Shown one piece after another: positions 18,100 through 29,588 of a stretch of DNA of 64,000 nucleotides. The notes under the pieces were generated by a model. It saw nothing but the letters and a program-made list of their open reading frames with translations, was not told the DNA's origin and ran no database searches. How positions within the stretch are numbered: position 1 is the stretch's first letter; every line of letters starts with the position of its first letter. The stretch is from Gammaproteobacteria bacterium Milos-ODIII6. Its GTDB lineage: Bacteria; Pseudomonadota; Gammaproteobacteria; Chromatiales; Chromatiaceae. The stretch is from positions 359,350 to 423,349 of the forward strand of contig JAPTHR010000002.1 in assembly GCA_029228645.1 (NCBI GenBank), read 5' to 3'. Made by a program: the position numbers and the translations under genes.

Positions 18100-21000
18100 T
18101 CGCCTGGTTCACTCGTCACCCGACCGCCGCCAACCTGCTGATGGCGGCGATCATCCTGCTCGGGCTGGTCACCCTGCCGCAACTGCAAAGGGAGACCTTC
18201 CCGGAGATCAAGAACGACAAGGTGCAGGTGAGCGTCATCTACCCGGGGGCAACCGCATCCGAGGTCGAGGATGCCATCTGCCGGCGCCTGGAAGACGCCA
18301 CCGAAAGCGTGGTCGGACTGGACGAGACGCGCTGCGAGGCCAGCGAAGGTCGAGGGGTTGCCACCCTGGTGATGCTCGAAGGCGGCAACATGGCGCGCTT
18401 CCTGGATGACATCAAGTCCAATGTGGACGCGATCGATGACTTCCCCGATCAGACGGAACTGCCGATTGTCGAGGAACTCGGACGTACCGACGCTGTGGTA
18501 TCGATCGCGATTACCGGGCCGGACGATCCGGTGACGCTCAAGGCCTATGCCGAGGCGGTCAAGGCGCGCCTGAAAAAACGCGCGGATGTCGCCGAGGTCA
18601 ATATCAAGGGATTCACCGATCACCAGTTGCGCATCGAAATACCGCTGCAACGGCTGCGCCAGTACGGACTCTCCGCGGCGGACGTGGCGAATTCGGTCAA
18701 GCAGCAGAGTATCGGCACGCCGATGGGTCAGCTGGAGGGCGAACAGGAAGAGATCCTGTTGCGCTTCGACGACCAGCGCAAGAGTGTCGCCGCACTGCAG
18801 GAACTGGTGGTGATCTCCGGCAGAACGGGAGCCGCCATCAAACTCGGTGAGATCGCCACCATCACTGACCGCTTCGAAAGCGACGACAACAAGATCCTTT
18901 TCGATGGCAGGCGTGCGGCCATCCTGAACATCACCAAGACGCCCGAACAGGACGTACTCAGTGTGTACGACCAGGTGGCCTCCTTCGTCGCCGAAGAACA
19001 GGCCAGCGCCCCGGAGAACATCCAGCTGACGCTGACCCAGAACGTCTCTTCGGTAGTGCGTGACCGGCTCGACATGCTGCTGGGCAATGGCCTGACCGGT
19101 CTGCTGCTGGTGTTCCTGGTGCTGTGGCTGTTCTTCAGTTTCCGCTACAGCTTCTGGGTAACCATGGGCCTGCCGGTATCGTTCCTTGGCGGCCTCTTCC
19201 TGCTGCCGCTGTTCGGCATCACGATCAACATGATATCGATGGTCGGCCTGCTGATCGGCATCGGTCTGCTGATGGACGATGCCATCGTGATCGCTGAAAA
19301 CATCGCCGCGCGCCTCGCGCGAGGCGACAAGCCGATGCAGGCCGCGGTCACCGGGGTAACCCAGGTGCTACCCGGGATAGCCTCCTCTTTCACCACCACT
19401 GTCCTCATCTTCGGTTCACTGGCCTTTATCAGCGGTGAAATCGGGCAGATCCTGCGGGTCATGCCGATCGTGTTGCTGGTGGTGCTCAGCGTAAGCCTGG
19501 TCGAGGCCTTTCTGATCCTGCCCAACCATCTCGGCCACTCCCTCAGTCACATGCAGAAGCGGGAGGATTCGCGGTTCCGGCGTGCGTTCGAGCGGGGCTT
19601 CGACACGCTGCGCGAAAAGGTGTTCGGCAGGATCGTCGATCATGCGGTGGAGTACCGCTACCTGACACTCGGCATCGTGATCATGCTGATGCTTCTCGCG
19701 ATTGCCATGCCGGTCGGTGGCAAGCTGAAGTTCGTCGGCTTTCCTTCGATCGAGGGAGACATCGTCGAGGCGCGCGTGCTGCTGCCACAGGGCACGCCGC
19801 TGCACCGCACCGAGGCCATCGTGGCGCGCATCACCGCGGCATTGGAGGAAACCAATCGCCACTTCCAGCCGCGCCAGCCCAATGGCCAGGACCTGGTCCG
19901 GCACGTCACGGTCATATACGGGGAAAATCCGGATGCCAATGAATCCGGCCCGCACGTGGCACGCATCGTTGCCGACCTGCTGAGCGGCGAGGAGCGCGAC
20001 GCGCCCCTGGAAGACTTCCGCCAGGTATGGCGTGAGCGAACCGGCGCACTGCCTGACGTGATCAGCATCACCTACACCGAGCCGACCATCGGTCCCGGCG
20101 GTCGCCAGCTCGATATCCGCCTGATCGGCGATGACCTCGGGCACCTGCAGGCCGCTGCGGCCGAGGTCAAAGACTGGCTGGGCGGATTTGACGGGGTAAC
20201 CGACCTCAACGACGACCTGCGTCCGGGCAAGCGCGAGTATCGCCTGAGCCTCAAGGACAGTGCCGGCGTGCTCGGCGTGGATGCGCAGAACGTCTCCAAT
20301 CAGGTTCGAACCGCCTTCCAGGGCATGCAGATCGACGAGTTCCCGGTGGGCGCCGAGACCTACGAGGTCGACTTGCGCCTGACCGCCGGCAACCGCCGCG
20401 ACAGCGGCGATCTCGACCAGCTCAGCATTGTCGGTCGCAACGGCGCGCTGATTCCGCTGGACAGGGTGGCGGATGTCGAGGCGGCGCGCGGCTGGGCACG
20501 CATCTATCGGGTCGATGGCGAGCGAGCGGTCAACGTGCAGGGCGACGTGCAGAGCGAGATCGCGAATGCCCAGGAACTGCTCACCCTGGCCGGTCAGGAG
20601 CTGTTCCCCCGGCTGACCGACAAGTACCCGAGCCTGCGCGTCGACATCCAGGGACAGAGCAAGGAATCGGCCAAAACCGGCGCATCCATCGTACGCAACG
20701 TGCTGTTGGGCATGGCCGGCATCTACATGCTGCTGGCGCTGCAGTTCCGCGGTTACCTTGCGCCGATCACGGTGATGTCAGTGATCCCCACCGCACTGAT
20801 TGGCGTCGTGTTCGGCCACATGGCGCTGGGTCTCGACCTGACCCTGCCGAGCATCATTGGGATGGCCTCGCTGTTCGGCGTCGTGGTCAATGACTCGATC
20901 CTGCTGGTGGTGTTCATCCGCGACGCGCGCGCGCACGGCGTGGCGGCCCCCGCAGCGGCCAAACAGGCGGCCCGGGCGCGTTTTCGCCCGATTCTGCTGA

Positions 21001-21209
21001 CCTCCATCACGACCATTGCCGGCCTGACGCCGCTGCTCGCGGAGACCAGCCTGCAGGCACAGATCCTGATACCGCTCGCGGCAAGTCTGGCATTCGGCCT
21101 GACCTCCGCAACGCTCATCGCGATCTTCCTGGTACCCGCCATTTACTGTGTGCTGAATGACTTCAATGCCCTGGGGGAAGTCACCCTGTCGCAGAAGACA
21201 GCAGGCTGA
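18096..21209 (+). CDS. RND-superfamily efflux pump, inner-membrane permease
   Basis: A 1037-residue proton-driven pump of the acriflavin-resistance (AcrB/MexB) type. MIAWFTRHPTAANLLMAAIILLG is the first membrane helix, after which a large periplasmic domain follows. GIGLLMDDAIVIAENIAARL in the fourth helix carries the paired Asp residues of the proton relay. A second periplasmic domain and six C-terminal helices complete the duplicated architecture, including PSIIGMASLFGVVVNDSILLVV. The length is normal for the family. It is coupled to the adaptor upstream by a 4-nt overlap. The substrate range cannot be read from the sequence. It is convergent with glgX. Confidence 0.95.
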   Translation: MIAWFTRHPTAANLLMAAIILLGLVTLPQLQRETFPEIKNDKVQVSVIYPGATASEVEDAICRRLEDATESVVGLDETRCEASEGRGVATLVMLEGGNMARFLDDIKSNVDAIDDFPDQTELPIVEELGRTDAVVSIAITGPDDPVTLKAYAEAVKARLKKRADVAEVNIKGFTDHQLRIEIPLQRLRQYGLSAADVANSVKQQSIGTPMGQLEGEQEEILLRFDDQRKSVAALQELVVISGRTGAAIKLGEIATITDRFESDDNKILFDGRRAAILNITKTPEQDVLSVYDQVASFVAEEQASAPENIQLTLTQNVSSVVRDRLDMLLGNGLTGLLLVFLVLWLFFSFRYSFWVTMGLPVSFLGGLFLLPLFGITINMISMVGLLIGIGLLMDDAIVIAENIAARLARGDKPMQAAVTGVTQVLPGIASSFTTTVLIFGSLAFISGEIGQILRVMPIVLLVVLSVSLVEAFLILPNHLGHSLSHMQKREDSRFRRAFERGFDTLREKVFGRIVDHAVEYRYLTLGIVIMLMLLAIAMPVGGKLKFVGFPSIEGDIVEARVLLPQGTPLHRTEAIVARITAALEETNRHFQPRQPNGQDLVRHVTVIYGENPDANESGPHVARIVADLLSGEERDAPLEDFRQVWRERTGALPDVISITYTEPTIGPGGRQLDIRLIGDDLGHLQAAAAEVKDWLGGFDGVTDLNDDLRPGKREYRLSLKDSAGVLGVDAQNVSNQVRTAFQGMQIDEFPVGAETYEVDLRLTAGNRRDSGDLDQLSIVGRNGALIPLDRVADVEAARGWARIYRVDGERAVNVQGDVQSEIANAQELLTLAGQELFPRLTDKYPSLRVDIQGQSKESAKTGASIVRNVLLGMAGIYMLLALQFRGYLAPITVMSVIPTALIGVVFGHMALGLDLTLPSIIGMASLFGVVVNDSILLVVFIRDARAHGVAAPAAAKQAARARFRPILLTSITTIAGLTPLLAETSLQAQILIPLAASLAFGLTSATLIAIFLVPAIYCVLNDFNALGEVTLSQKTAG

Positions 21210-21293
21210 TCGCCGCAGCCCGCCAGCCGCGGTCTGGCCGCCTGAACTCGCGCCTTGCAGTTGCCTCCCGGAGACCGGCGGCGACCGACCCGG

Positions 21294-21311
21294 TCCCGCC
21301 GACTGGCGGGA
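21294..21311. terminator. Possible bidirectional terminator between the RND pump and glgX
   Basis: TCCCGCC-GACT-GGCGGGA is a perfect 7-bp stem with a 4-nt loop, placed between two convergent genes just after the glgX stop codon. There is no T-tract on either side, so efficiency is doubtful. Confidence 0.4.
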
Positions 21312-21313
21312 AC

Positions 21314-23392
21314 TCAGACCGGCCGGGACTCGAGCACCACAACACACCGTCCCTGCACCTCGAGCCGTGCTGAATCGATGCCGGGCTGCACCCCGGGCTC
21401 GAACACGCCCTGGGCGTCGAAAGTATCGACCGCCAGGTGCCACTGCCGGCCGGCCAGCGCCGGCAGGGCGAACGCCTGCGCCTCCGGCGACATGTTCATC
21501 ACGATGTGCAGCGGCGACTCCTCCGGTCCGACCCCGGCGAGGGTAAATGCCAGATGGCAGGCGGCATGATCCTCCCAGGGCGCCGCATCCAGCTCGACGC
21601 CATGCCAGCTGACATCCGGCAGCTTGCCCTCGGGCCCACTCCGACCAGTGAGAAAGCGTGGCCGGCACAAGGCCGGGTGGCGGCGCCGCAGCCGGATCAT
21701 GCCCTGCACGAAAGCCAGCATATCGGCGTTCGGTTCCGCCAGGCTCCAGTCATGCCAGGACAGCTCGTTGTCCTGGCAATAGGTGTTGTTGTTGCCCTGT
21801 TTGGTGGCCAGCACCTCATCGCTGCCATGCAGCATCGGCACGCCCTGGCTGAGCATCAGGATCGCGATGAAATTCTTGGCCTGACGGCGGCGCAGGCGAT
21901 CGATTTCCGGATCGTCGCTGGGCCCCTCGACGCCATAGTTGGCGCTCAGGTTGTGGTTGTGACCATCGCGGTTGTCCTCGCCATTGGCCAGGTTGTGCTT
22001 ACCCTCGTAGCTGACCAGGTCCCACAGGGTGTAGCCATCGTGGCAGGTGACGAAGTTGATCGAGTTCCACGGCAGGCGCCCGCGTGAGGCGTACAGGTCA
22101 CTGGAGCCGCACAGGCGGGTAGCGACCTCGGACACCAGGCCAGCGTCGCCGCGCACGAAGGCACGGATCACATCCCGGTAGCGGCCGTTCCATTCGGCCC
22201 AGCGCAAACCGGGAAAGTCTCCCAACTGGTAGAGGCCTGCGGCGTCCCAGGCCTCCGCGATGATGTGGGTGCGGCTCAGAAACGGCGACAACTCGGTGTG
22301 CCAGAGCATCGGCGCATGGTAGAGCGGCCGGCCGTCCTCACCGCGCGCCATCGCGCTGGCGAGATCGAAGCGGAAGCCATCCACATGCATCTCCTCCACC
22401 CAGTAGCGCAGCGCATCCACCAGGAAGCGGCTCACCATCGGGTGGTTGCAGTTCACGGTGTTGCCGCATCCGGTGTAGTCCCGGTAGCGGGTCAGGTCGC
22501 TAAAGTCCAGGTGGTAGAAGATCTCGTTGCCGAGTCCCTTGAAACTGATGGTGGGACCAAACGGGCCGCCTTCCGAGGTGTGATTGAACACGACATCGAG
22601 TATCACGCCGATCCCGGCCCGGTGCAGCGCCTTGACCATGTCGCGGAACTCGTCACGGACACGCGCCGGCTGCACCGCATAGCGCGGATGAGGGGCATAG
22701 AAACTGTGGGTGCTATAGCCCCAATAGTTACTCAGTCCCAAGGATGCGGTCTTCGGCGGAAGATCCTCGGGGTCAAAGGCCATCACCGGCATGAGTTCCA
22801 CGTGCGTGATGCCGAGCCTCTGCAGATGCGGGATCTTCTCGATGACACCGGCATAACTCCCGGGGTACTCGACCCCGGATGAGGGATGCCGGGTGAAACC
22901 GCCAATGTGCATCTCGTAGATGATTGACTCGTGCAGGGGTATGTACAGCGGGACATCCGCCTCCCAGTCGTAGTCATCCGCCTGGACCATCGAGCGCATC
23001 GCCCGGGCGACATTGTCGCCCGGGCGGCATGCGGCCTCACGGCTCCAGAGCCGGTCGCTCACGGTGGTCGCCCAGGGGTCGAGCAGGGCCTTACCGGGAT
23101 CGATGCGACTGCCCGTACCGGGGGTGTCGCTGGGACCATGGACACGCCAGTTGTAGTAGACCCCCTCCGGCAGATCGAGCACCAGGACGTGCCAGAAGAA
23201 GAAGGTTCGATGCTTGTCCGGATGCAGGCTGATCACCTGGAAGGGCTCCGGGCTGTCGTCGTGCTCGAACAACAACAGCTCGAGGCGCTCCGCATGCCGC
23301 GAGAAAATGCAGAAATTGACACCCGCGTCGATCACGGTGGCGCCGCCACGGTTCCAGTCTCCCGGAGCGATGCGATAGCTTGTATTCGCCAT
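21314..23392 (-). CDS. glgX: Glycogen debranching enzyme (GH13, GlgX type)
   Basis: A 692-residue cytoplasmic alpha-amylase-family enzyme that cleaves alpha-1,6 branches of limit dextrin during glycogen breakdown. An N-terminal CBM48-like domain (about 8-130) precedes the GH13 barrel. ILDVVFNHTSEGG is conserved region I. The nucleophile is Asp343 in VDGFRFDLASAM, the acid/base is Glu380 in HIIAEAWDAAG, and FVTCHDGYTLWDLV carries the transition-state Asp. The start is ATG 23392, with AAGGGGGA 7 nt upstream; a longer frame begins 7 codons earlier. The neighbours idh, the PhK-alpha homologue and glk are divergent, so this is a glycogen-use locus but not a single operon. Confidence 0.95.
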   Translation of the reverse strand: MANTSYRIAPGDWNRGGATVIDAGVNFCIFSRHAERLELLLFEHDDSPEPFQVISLHPDKHRTFFFWHVLVLDLPEGVYYNWRVHGPSDTPGTGSRIDPGKALLDPWATTVSDRLWSREAACRPGDNVARAMRSMVQADDYDWEADVPLYIPLHESIIYEMHIGGFTRHPSSGVEYPGSYAGVIEKIPHLQRLGITHVELMPVMAFDPEDLPPKTASLGLSNYWGYSTHSFYAPHPRYAVQPARVRDEFRDMVKALHRAGIGVILDVVFNHTSEGGPFGPTISFKGLGNEIFYHLDFSDLTRYRDYTGCGNTVNCNHPMVSRFLVDALRYWVEEMHVDGFRFDLASAMARGEDGRPLYHAPMLWHTELSPFLSRTHIIAEAWDAAGLYQLGDFPGLRWAEWNGRYRDVIRAFVRGDAGLVSEVATRLCGSSDLYASRGRLPWNSINFVTCHDGYTLWDLVSYEGKHNLANGEDNRDGHNHNLSANYGVEGPSDDPEIDRLRRRQAKNFIAILMLSQGVPMLHGSDEVLATKQGNNNTYCQDNELSWHDWSLAEPNADMLAFVQGMIRLRRRHPALCRPRFLTGRSGPEGKLPDVSWHGVELDAAPWEDHAACHLAFTLAGVGPEESPLHIVMNMSPEAQAFALPALAGRQWHLAVDTFDAQGVFEPGVQPGIDSARLEVQGRCVVVLESRPV

Positions 23393-24011
23393 CTCGATAT
23401 CCCCCTTACACAAGCAAAGCGGCCGAACAACCCGGGGCGATCGCGCTGACGCGAGAGAAGGCGCCGCCGGGTGTTGCGACGATTGGCAACGAGAAAATGT
23501 CGGATTCCGGCGTCACGGATTGCGGCTCACGACTTTTCAGAGGTTCCCTATAATGTATCCCGTCCACAGGCACTGGCGAACCGACCGGCGCAATCTGGCT
23601 TCACCCTGACCGATCCCCAAGCTACGCGAGCTGTTGCTCACCGTCGGCCCAAAGATCCCCATCGTACCGCACGCTGCCAGCCCTTTGGCCGGGATCCGCA
23701 TCGGGGAGCGACTCCTGCACCAGAATTGTGCATCGAGTGGGTGGCTGAATGGGGGCGTGCGTCAATACGGACCGTACCGTCCGCGCGGTCGGTCATTGGA
23801 TCTGTGACAATGCGACCGCAATGCGCACTGGGAAACGCCTGCCACGAGAGGAGGCCCCCTGGGGTGCTGGCGGTCCCGATCTTCGGCTGGGACGCGCGTG
23901 TACGGCAAGGCACAATCGAAAGACGCCAACCTGGGGACTTTCGGTCATGAAAATTGCAAAGCAGATCGAGGCTTCTGCAACGACGGGACTGCGATAGGAC
24001 ACCGGATCACC
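23393..24011. other. 619-bp divergent spacer between glgX and idh
   Basis: No gene is supported. The spacer holds one copy of a dispersed intergenic repeat (see 23440-23496) and the start regions of two divergent genes. No RNA gene or riboswitch is recognised. Confidence 0.4.
23440..23496. repeat. Dispersed intergenic repeat, copy 1
   Basis: The stretch starting ATCGCGCTGACGCGAGAGAA and ending near GGCAACGAGA matches 41782-41838 at about 48 of 55 positions. Both copies are intergenic and in the same orientation. Confidence 0.65.
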
Positions 24012-26246
<2,235 letters not shown>

Positions 26247-26360
26247 GAGTGCCGGGTTCGACGCGGCGATACCGAAGCTGCGGGGGATTGACGCACTTCC
26301 CTGTGATGGCTGCCGAGGCGACGGTTCCACGCGGCGCACTCCCATGACGGAGCTATCGGC

Positions 26361-29300
26361 ATGAACCGGGACTCTCTCGCACAACTCGAGCGCTACTACC
26401 AACAGGTGACGCGCGTCATTCTTTCGCGCCAGCACCCCATCACCGGCTTGCTGCCGGCGAGTACGGCCATCACGGCGCATGGCGACTACACCGACGCCTG
26501 GGTTCGCGACAACGTCTACAGCATCCTGGCGGCCTGGGGGCTGGGCCTGGCCTACCGCAGGCTGGACGAGAGTGATGGCCGCACCGTGCTGCTGGAACAG
26601 AGCGTGGTCAAGCTGATGCGCGGCCTGTTGACTGCGATGATGCGGCAGTCCTCCAAGGTGGAGCGCTTCAAGCAGAGCCAGGATCCACGCGACGCCCTGC
26701 ACGCCAAGTACGACACCGGCAGCGGGGATCCGGTCGTTGGTGACGACGAATGGGGACACCTGCAACTGGACGCCACCTCGCTGTTCCTGCTGATGCTGGC
26801 ACAGATGACGGCCTCGGGTCTGCGCATCGTCTTTACCATCGACGAGGTCAATTTCGTGCAGAACCTCGTGCACTACATCGGGCGAGCCTATCGCACCCCG
26901 GATTTCGGCATCTGGGAGCGCGGCAACAAGATCAATCACGGCATCGCCGAGATCAACAGCAGTTCGGTCGGCCTCGCCAAGGCGGCACTGGAGGCGATGA
27001 ACGGCTTCAATCTGTTCGGCACTGGCGGCGGACAGGCATCAGTGGTGCATGTGGTGCCCGACGAAGTGGCGCGCGCACGGATCACGCTCGAATCCAATCT
27101 GCCGAGCGAATCCCTGTCGAAAGAGGTCGACGCAGCGACCCTGAGCGTGGTCGGCTATCCCGCTTTTGCGGTCGAGGATGCGGCGCTGGTCGAACAGACC
27201 GTTGCAGAGGTCGTGACCAAGCTGGAAGGCCGCTATGGCTGCAAGCGTTTTCTGCGCGACGGCCACCAGACCCTGATCGAGGACCACAACCGGCTGCACT
27301 ACGAACCCGAGGAGATGCTGCAGTTCGAGCATATCGAAAGCGAATGGCCGCTGTTCTTCACCTACCTGCTGCTCTACCACCTGTTTCGCGGCGATGAGCA
27401 AAAGGCAAAGGCCTACCGCGAGAAACTCGAGAACCTGCTGGTTGAAAGTGACGGCGACCTGTTGTTGCCGGAGCTTTACCGCGTACCGCAGGACCTTATC
27501 GATGCGGAGCGAGACGACCCGCACAGCCAGGTTCGTGAGCCTAACGAGAACGTGCCGCTGGTATGGGCGCAGAGCCTGTACATCCTCGGCGCGCTGATCC
27601 AGGACGGTCTGCTCGACGTGGCCGATGTCGACCCGCTCGGCCGTCGGCAACGGATCGGACGCGAGCGTGGACGGCGGGTGCAGTTTGCCCTGCTGGCGGA
27701 TTCGCCGAGCGTAAAGCTGCGACTCGAGGAAAAGGGGATCAAGGCCGAGACCCGCAACGAGGTCTCGCCGGTATTGATCCAGGAAGCCGACGCGCTGGCC
27801 GAGGCTTACTGTCAGCTCGGGCGCAACCCGCGACTCGGCCTCAGTGGCAGACCCCTGCGCCATCTGCGCGGCCTGGCAACCAGCATGTTCTACACATTCG
27901 AAGGTCAACGCATTCTGTTCCAGCCGCAGTTCATGAACCGGCACGATTTCTACCTGAGTCTCGACAACGCCATGTTGGTCGAGCGCCTGAAGATGCTGCT
28001 CGCTTACGTCAGCAGGCAGTGGGACGCCCCGGGACATCCCGTGGTGGCGGTGGTGGTCAGCGAACGCATGTTGAGCGACGAGGGCAGCGCTGCCTTGCTC
28101 AAATTCATGGAGGAGTGCCGCGAAGGCCGGGTCGGCGACACCCCCGTGCAGCTCGGTCGTATCGCCAGCTTTCTGCCGACGGCCGGGCGCGAGCGCATCG
28201 ATGTATTACACGATTACCGCTTTCCGGACGGCGGCAGTGAGCAGGCGAATCGCCCCTGCTTCCCATTGCTGCCTACCGAAGAGGAAGGCAAGGCAGCGCA
28301 GACCGGCGCGGCCACCGGCGAAGCACAGGAGCCTGCCGGTCCCGCGGAATCACTGGACGACGCCGAACTGCTGAAACGGATGACAAGGCATGCGGACCTG
28401 GAGATCCAGTTCGAGGCCCTGCGCCAGCTCGCATCCCGGCACGGCCTCGCTTTCGATACCGGCCTGTGCGACCTGGAGGACCAGCCGGCACGGGTATCTG
28501 ACCTGCTCGAGGAAGTCTACATACGCGCCTGCGAGGAGCGCCGCTGGGGTTTGATCCGACTCAGCGCCGCATTACTCGGCAAACACGACATCAATCTCGA
28601 AGGTGCCGCCACCGAGATCATCGTGCGCCAGATCGCATTGAGCGTATCGCGCTCTTACAGCCGACACTCGACATTCCGCCGCCCGATGGGCTCAGACGAG
28701 CTTCTGCAGGCCATCCGTCAGTTCAACCCGGATGACCTGCGCGCCCAGATCCTGACCCAGGAGCTGATCCTCAACCTCGGGCTGCTGCTGCGCTCGCACC
28801 CGGAACTGTTCGACAACATGACCCTGATCCGCACCGGGCAGCTGCTCCAGCTGATTGCGGTGCGCGTGCGGCCGGAGGCACGTTTGACCATCAGCCAGGC
28901 CCTGGATGAGCTGATGGAGATGGCGCCGCATCAATTGGCGCATGCGGTGCGCGACGTGCTCAGCCATTATCAGGACGCCAAAGACTCCCTGCTGCGGCTC
29001 GAACTGATGCACGTGTCGTCCGACTCGAGTGGCATGATCATGGTGACATTCGACAGCAGCATGGACCCCGATCTCGCTGGCGCGGCAAACTGGCATGAAT
29101 GGCGCGTCGTCCAGGGCAAACTCGGCCGCTTCAGCGACGCCTTCTTCGAAGGTGTTTGGGACATCGTCAATCAGAGCCAGGGCCTGGTCATCGGCGATCA
29201 ATGGAACCCCAAGCTGCGCCTCGATCACGGCTTGTGCGCCGACATGACACGCGGAGAGAAGCTGTTCCGCGATCGCGTCTCGCACATTCTCAACAAGACC

Positions 29301-29588
29301 CCGGCACCGGACAGCCTGCAGCTTTACACCGAGGCGTTGCAGGTCCTGATGGTCGTCTTGTGGAAGAACCCCGAGCTGCGCATCGCCGATACACTTTTCC
29401 TGGATGTCATTCTCGGCCACGCGGTGCGCCTGGCCTGGGAACACGATCACCCCAACGAGGCGTCGGCCTACGATTTTCATCGGGCCAACGCCTGGAGAGC
29501 GTTTTACCTCAGCCCGCCGTCCGCAGTGGCCAACCAGGTGATGGCGGCGTTCGCGTATCTGCTCAACAGTGACACGAGAGAAGCATGA
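26361..29588 (+). CDS. GH15-like protein homologous to phosphorylase kinase alpha/beta subunits
   Basis: A 1075-residue cytoplasmic protein. The first 600 residues or so follow the GH15 (alpha/alpha)6 domain of eukaryotic phosphorylase kinase alpha. Examples are DAWVRDNVYSILAAWGLGLAYRR near residue 35, KLMRGLLTAMMRQSSKVERFKQ near 90, DEWGHLQLDATSLFLLMLAQM near 130, and PDFGIWERGNKINHGIAEINSSSVGLAKAALEAMNGFNLFG near 180-220. The remaining 400-plus residues, after an Ala/Glu/Pro linker near 640-665, correspond to the long helical C-terminal part. In animals these subunits regulate a glycogen phosphorylase kinase; whether the bacterial protein hydrolyses glucans or has a regulatory role is unknown. 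The stop overlaps the glucokinase start by 4 nt. Confidence 0.9.
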   Translation: MNRDSLAQLERYYQQVTRVILSRQHPITGLLPASTAITAHGDYTDAWVRDNVYSILAAWGLGLAYRRLDESDGRTVLLEQSVVKLMRGLLTAMMRQSSKVERFKQSQDPRDALHAKYDTGSGDPVVGDDEWGHLQLDATSLFLLMLAQMTASGLRIVFTIDEVNFVQNLVHYIGRAYRTPDFGIWERGNKINHGIAEINSSSVGLAKAALEAMNGFNLFGTGGGQASVVHVVPDEVARARITLESNLPSESLSKEVDAATLSVVGYPAFAVEDAALVEQTVAEVVTKLEGRYGCKRFLRDGHQTLIEDHNRLHYEPEEMLQFEHIESEWPLFFTYLLLYHLFRGDEQKAKAYREKLENLLVESDGDLLLPELYRVPQDLIDAERDDPHSQVREPNENVPLVWAQSLYILGALIQDGLLDVADVDPLGRRQRIGRERGRRVQFALLADSPSVKLRLEEKGIKAETRNEVSPVLIQEADALAEAYCQLGRNPRLGLSGRPLRHLRGLATSMFYTFEGQRILFQPQFMNRHDFYLSLDNAMLVERLKMLLAYVSRQWDAPGHPVVAVVVSERMLSDEGSAALLKFMEECREGRVGDTPVQLGRIASFLPTAGRERIDVLHDYRFPDGGSEQANRPCFPLLPTEEEGKAAQTGAATGEAQEPAGPAESLDDAELLKRMTRHADLEIQFEALRQLASRHGLAFDTGLCDLEDQPARVSDLLEEVYIRACEERRWGLIRLSAALLGKHDINLEGAATEIIVRQIALSVSRSYSRHSTFRRPMGSDELLQAIRQFNPDDLRAQILTQELILNLGLLLRSHPELFDNMTLIRTGQLLQLIAVRVRPEARLTISQALDELMEMAPHQLAHAVRDVLSHYQDAKDSLLRLELMHVSSDSSGMIMVTFDSSMDPDLAGAANWHEWRVVQGKLGRFSDAFFEGVWDIVNQSQGLVIGDQWNPKLRLDHGLCADMTRGEKLFRDRVSHILNKTPAPDSLQLYTEALQVLMVVLWKNPELRIADTLFLDVILGHAVRLAWEHDHPNEASAYDFHRANAWRAFYLSPPSAVANQVMAAFAYLLNSDTREA

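Noticed and set aside
23471..23997. Short plus-strand frames between glgX and idh
   Set aside because: No good ribosome binding site, no family features and an Arg/Pro-rich random composition.
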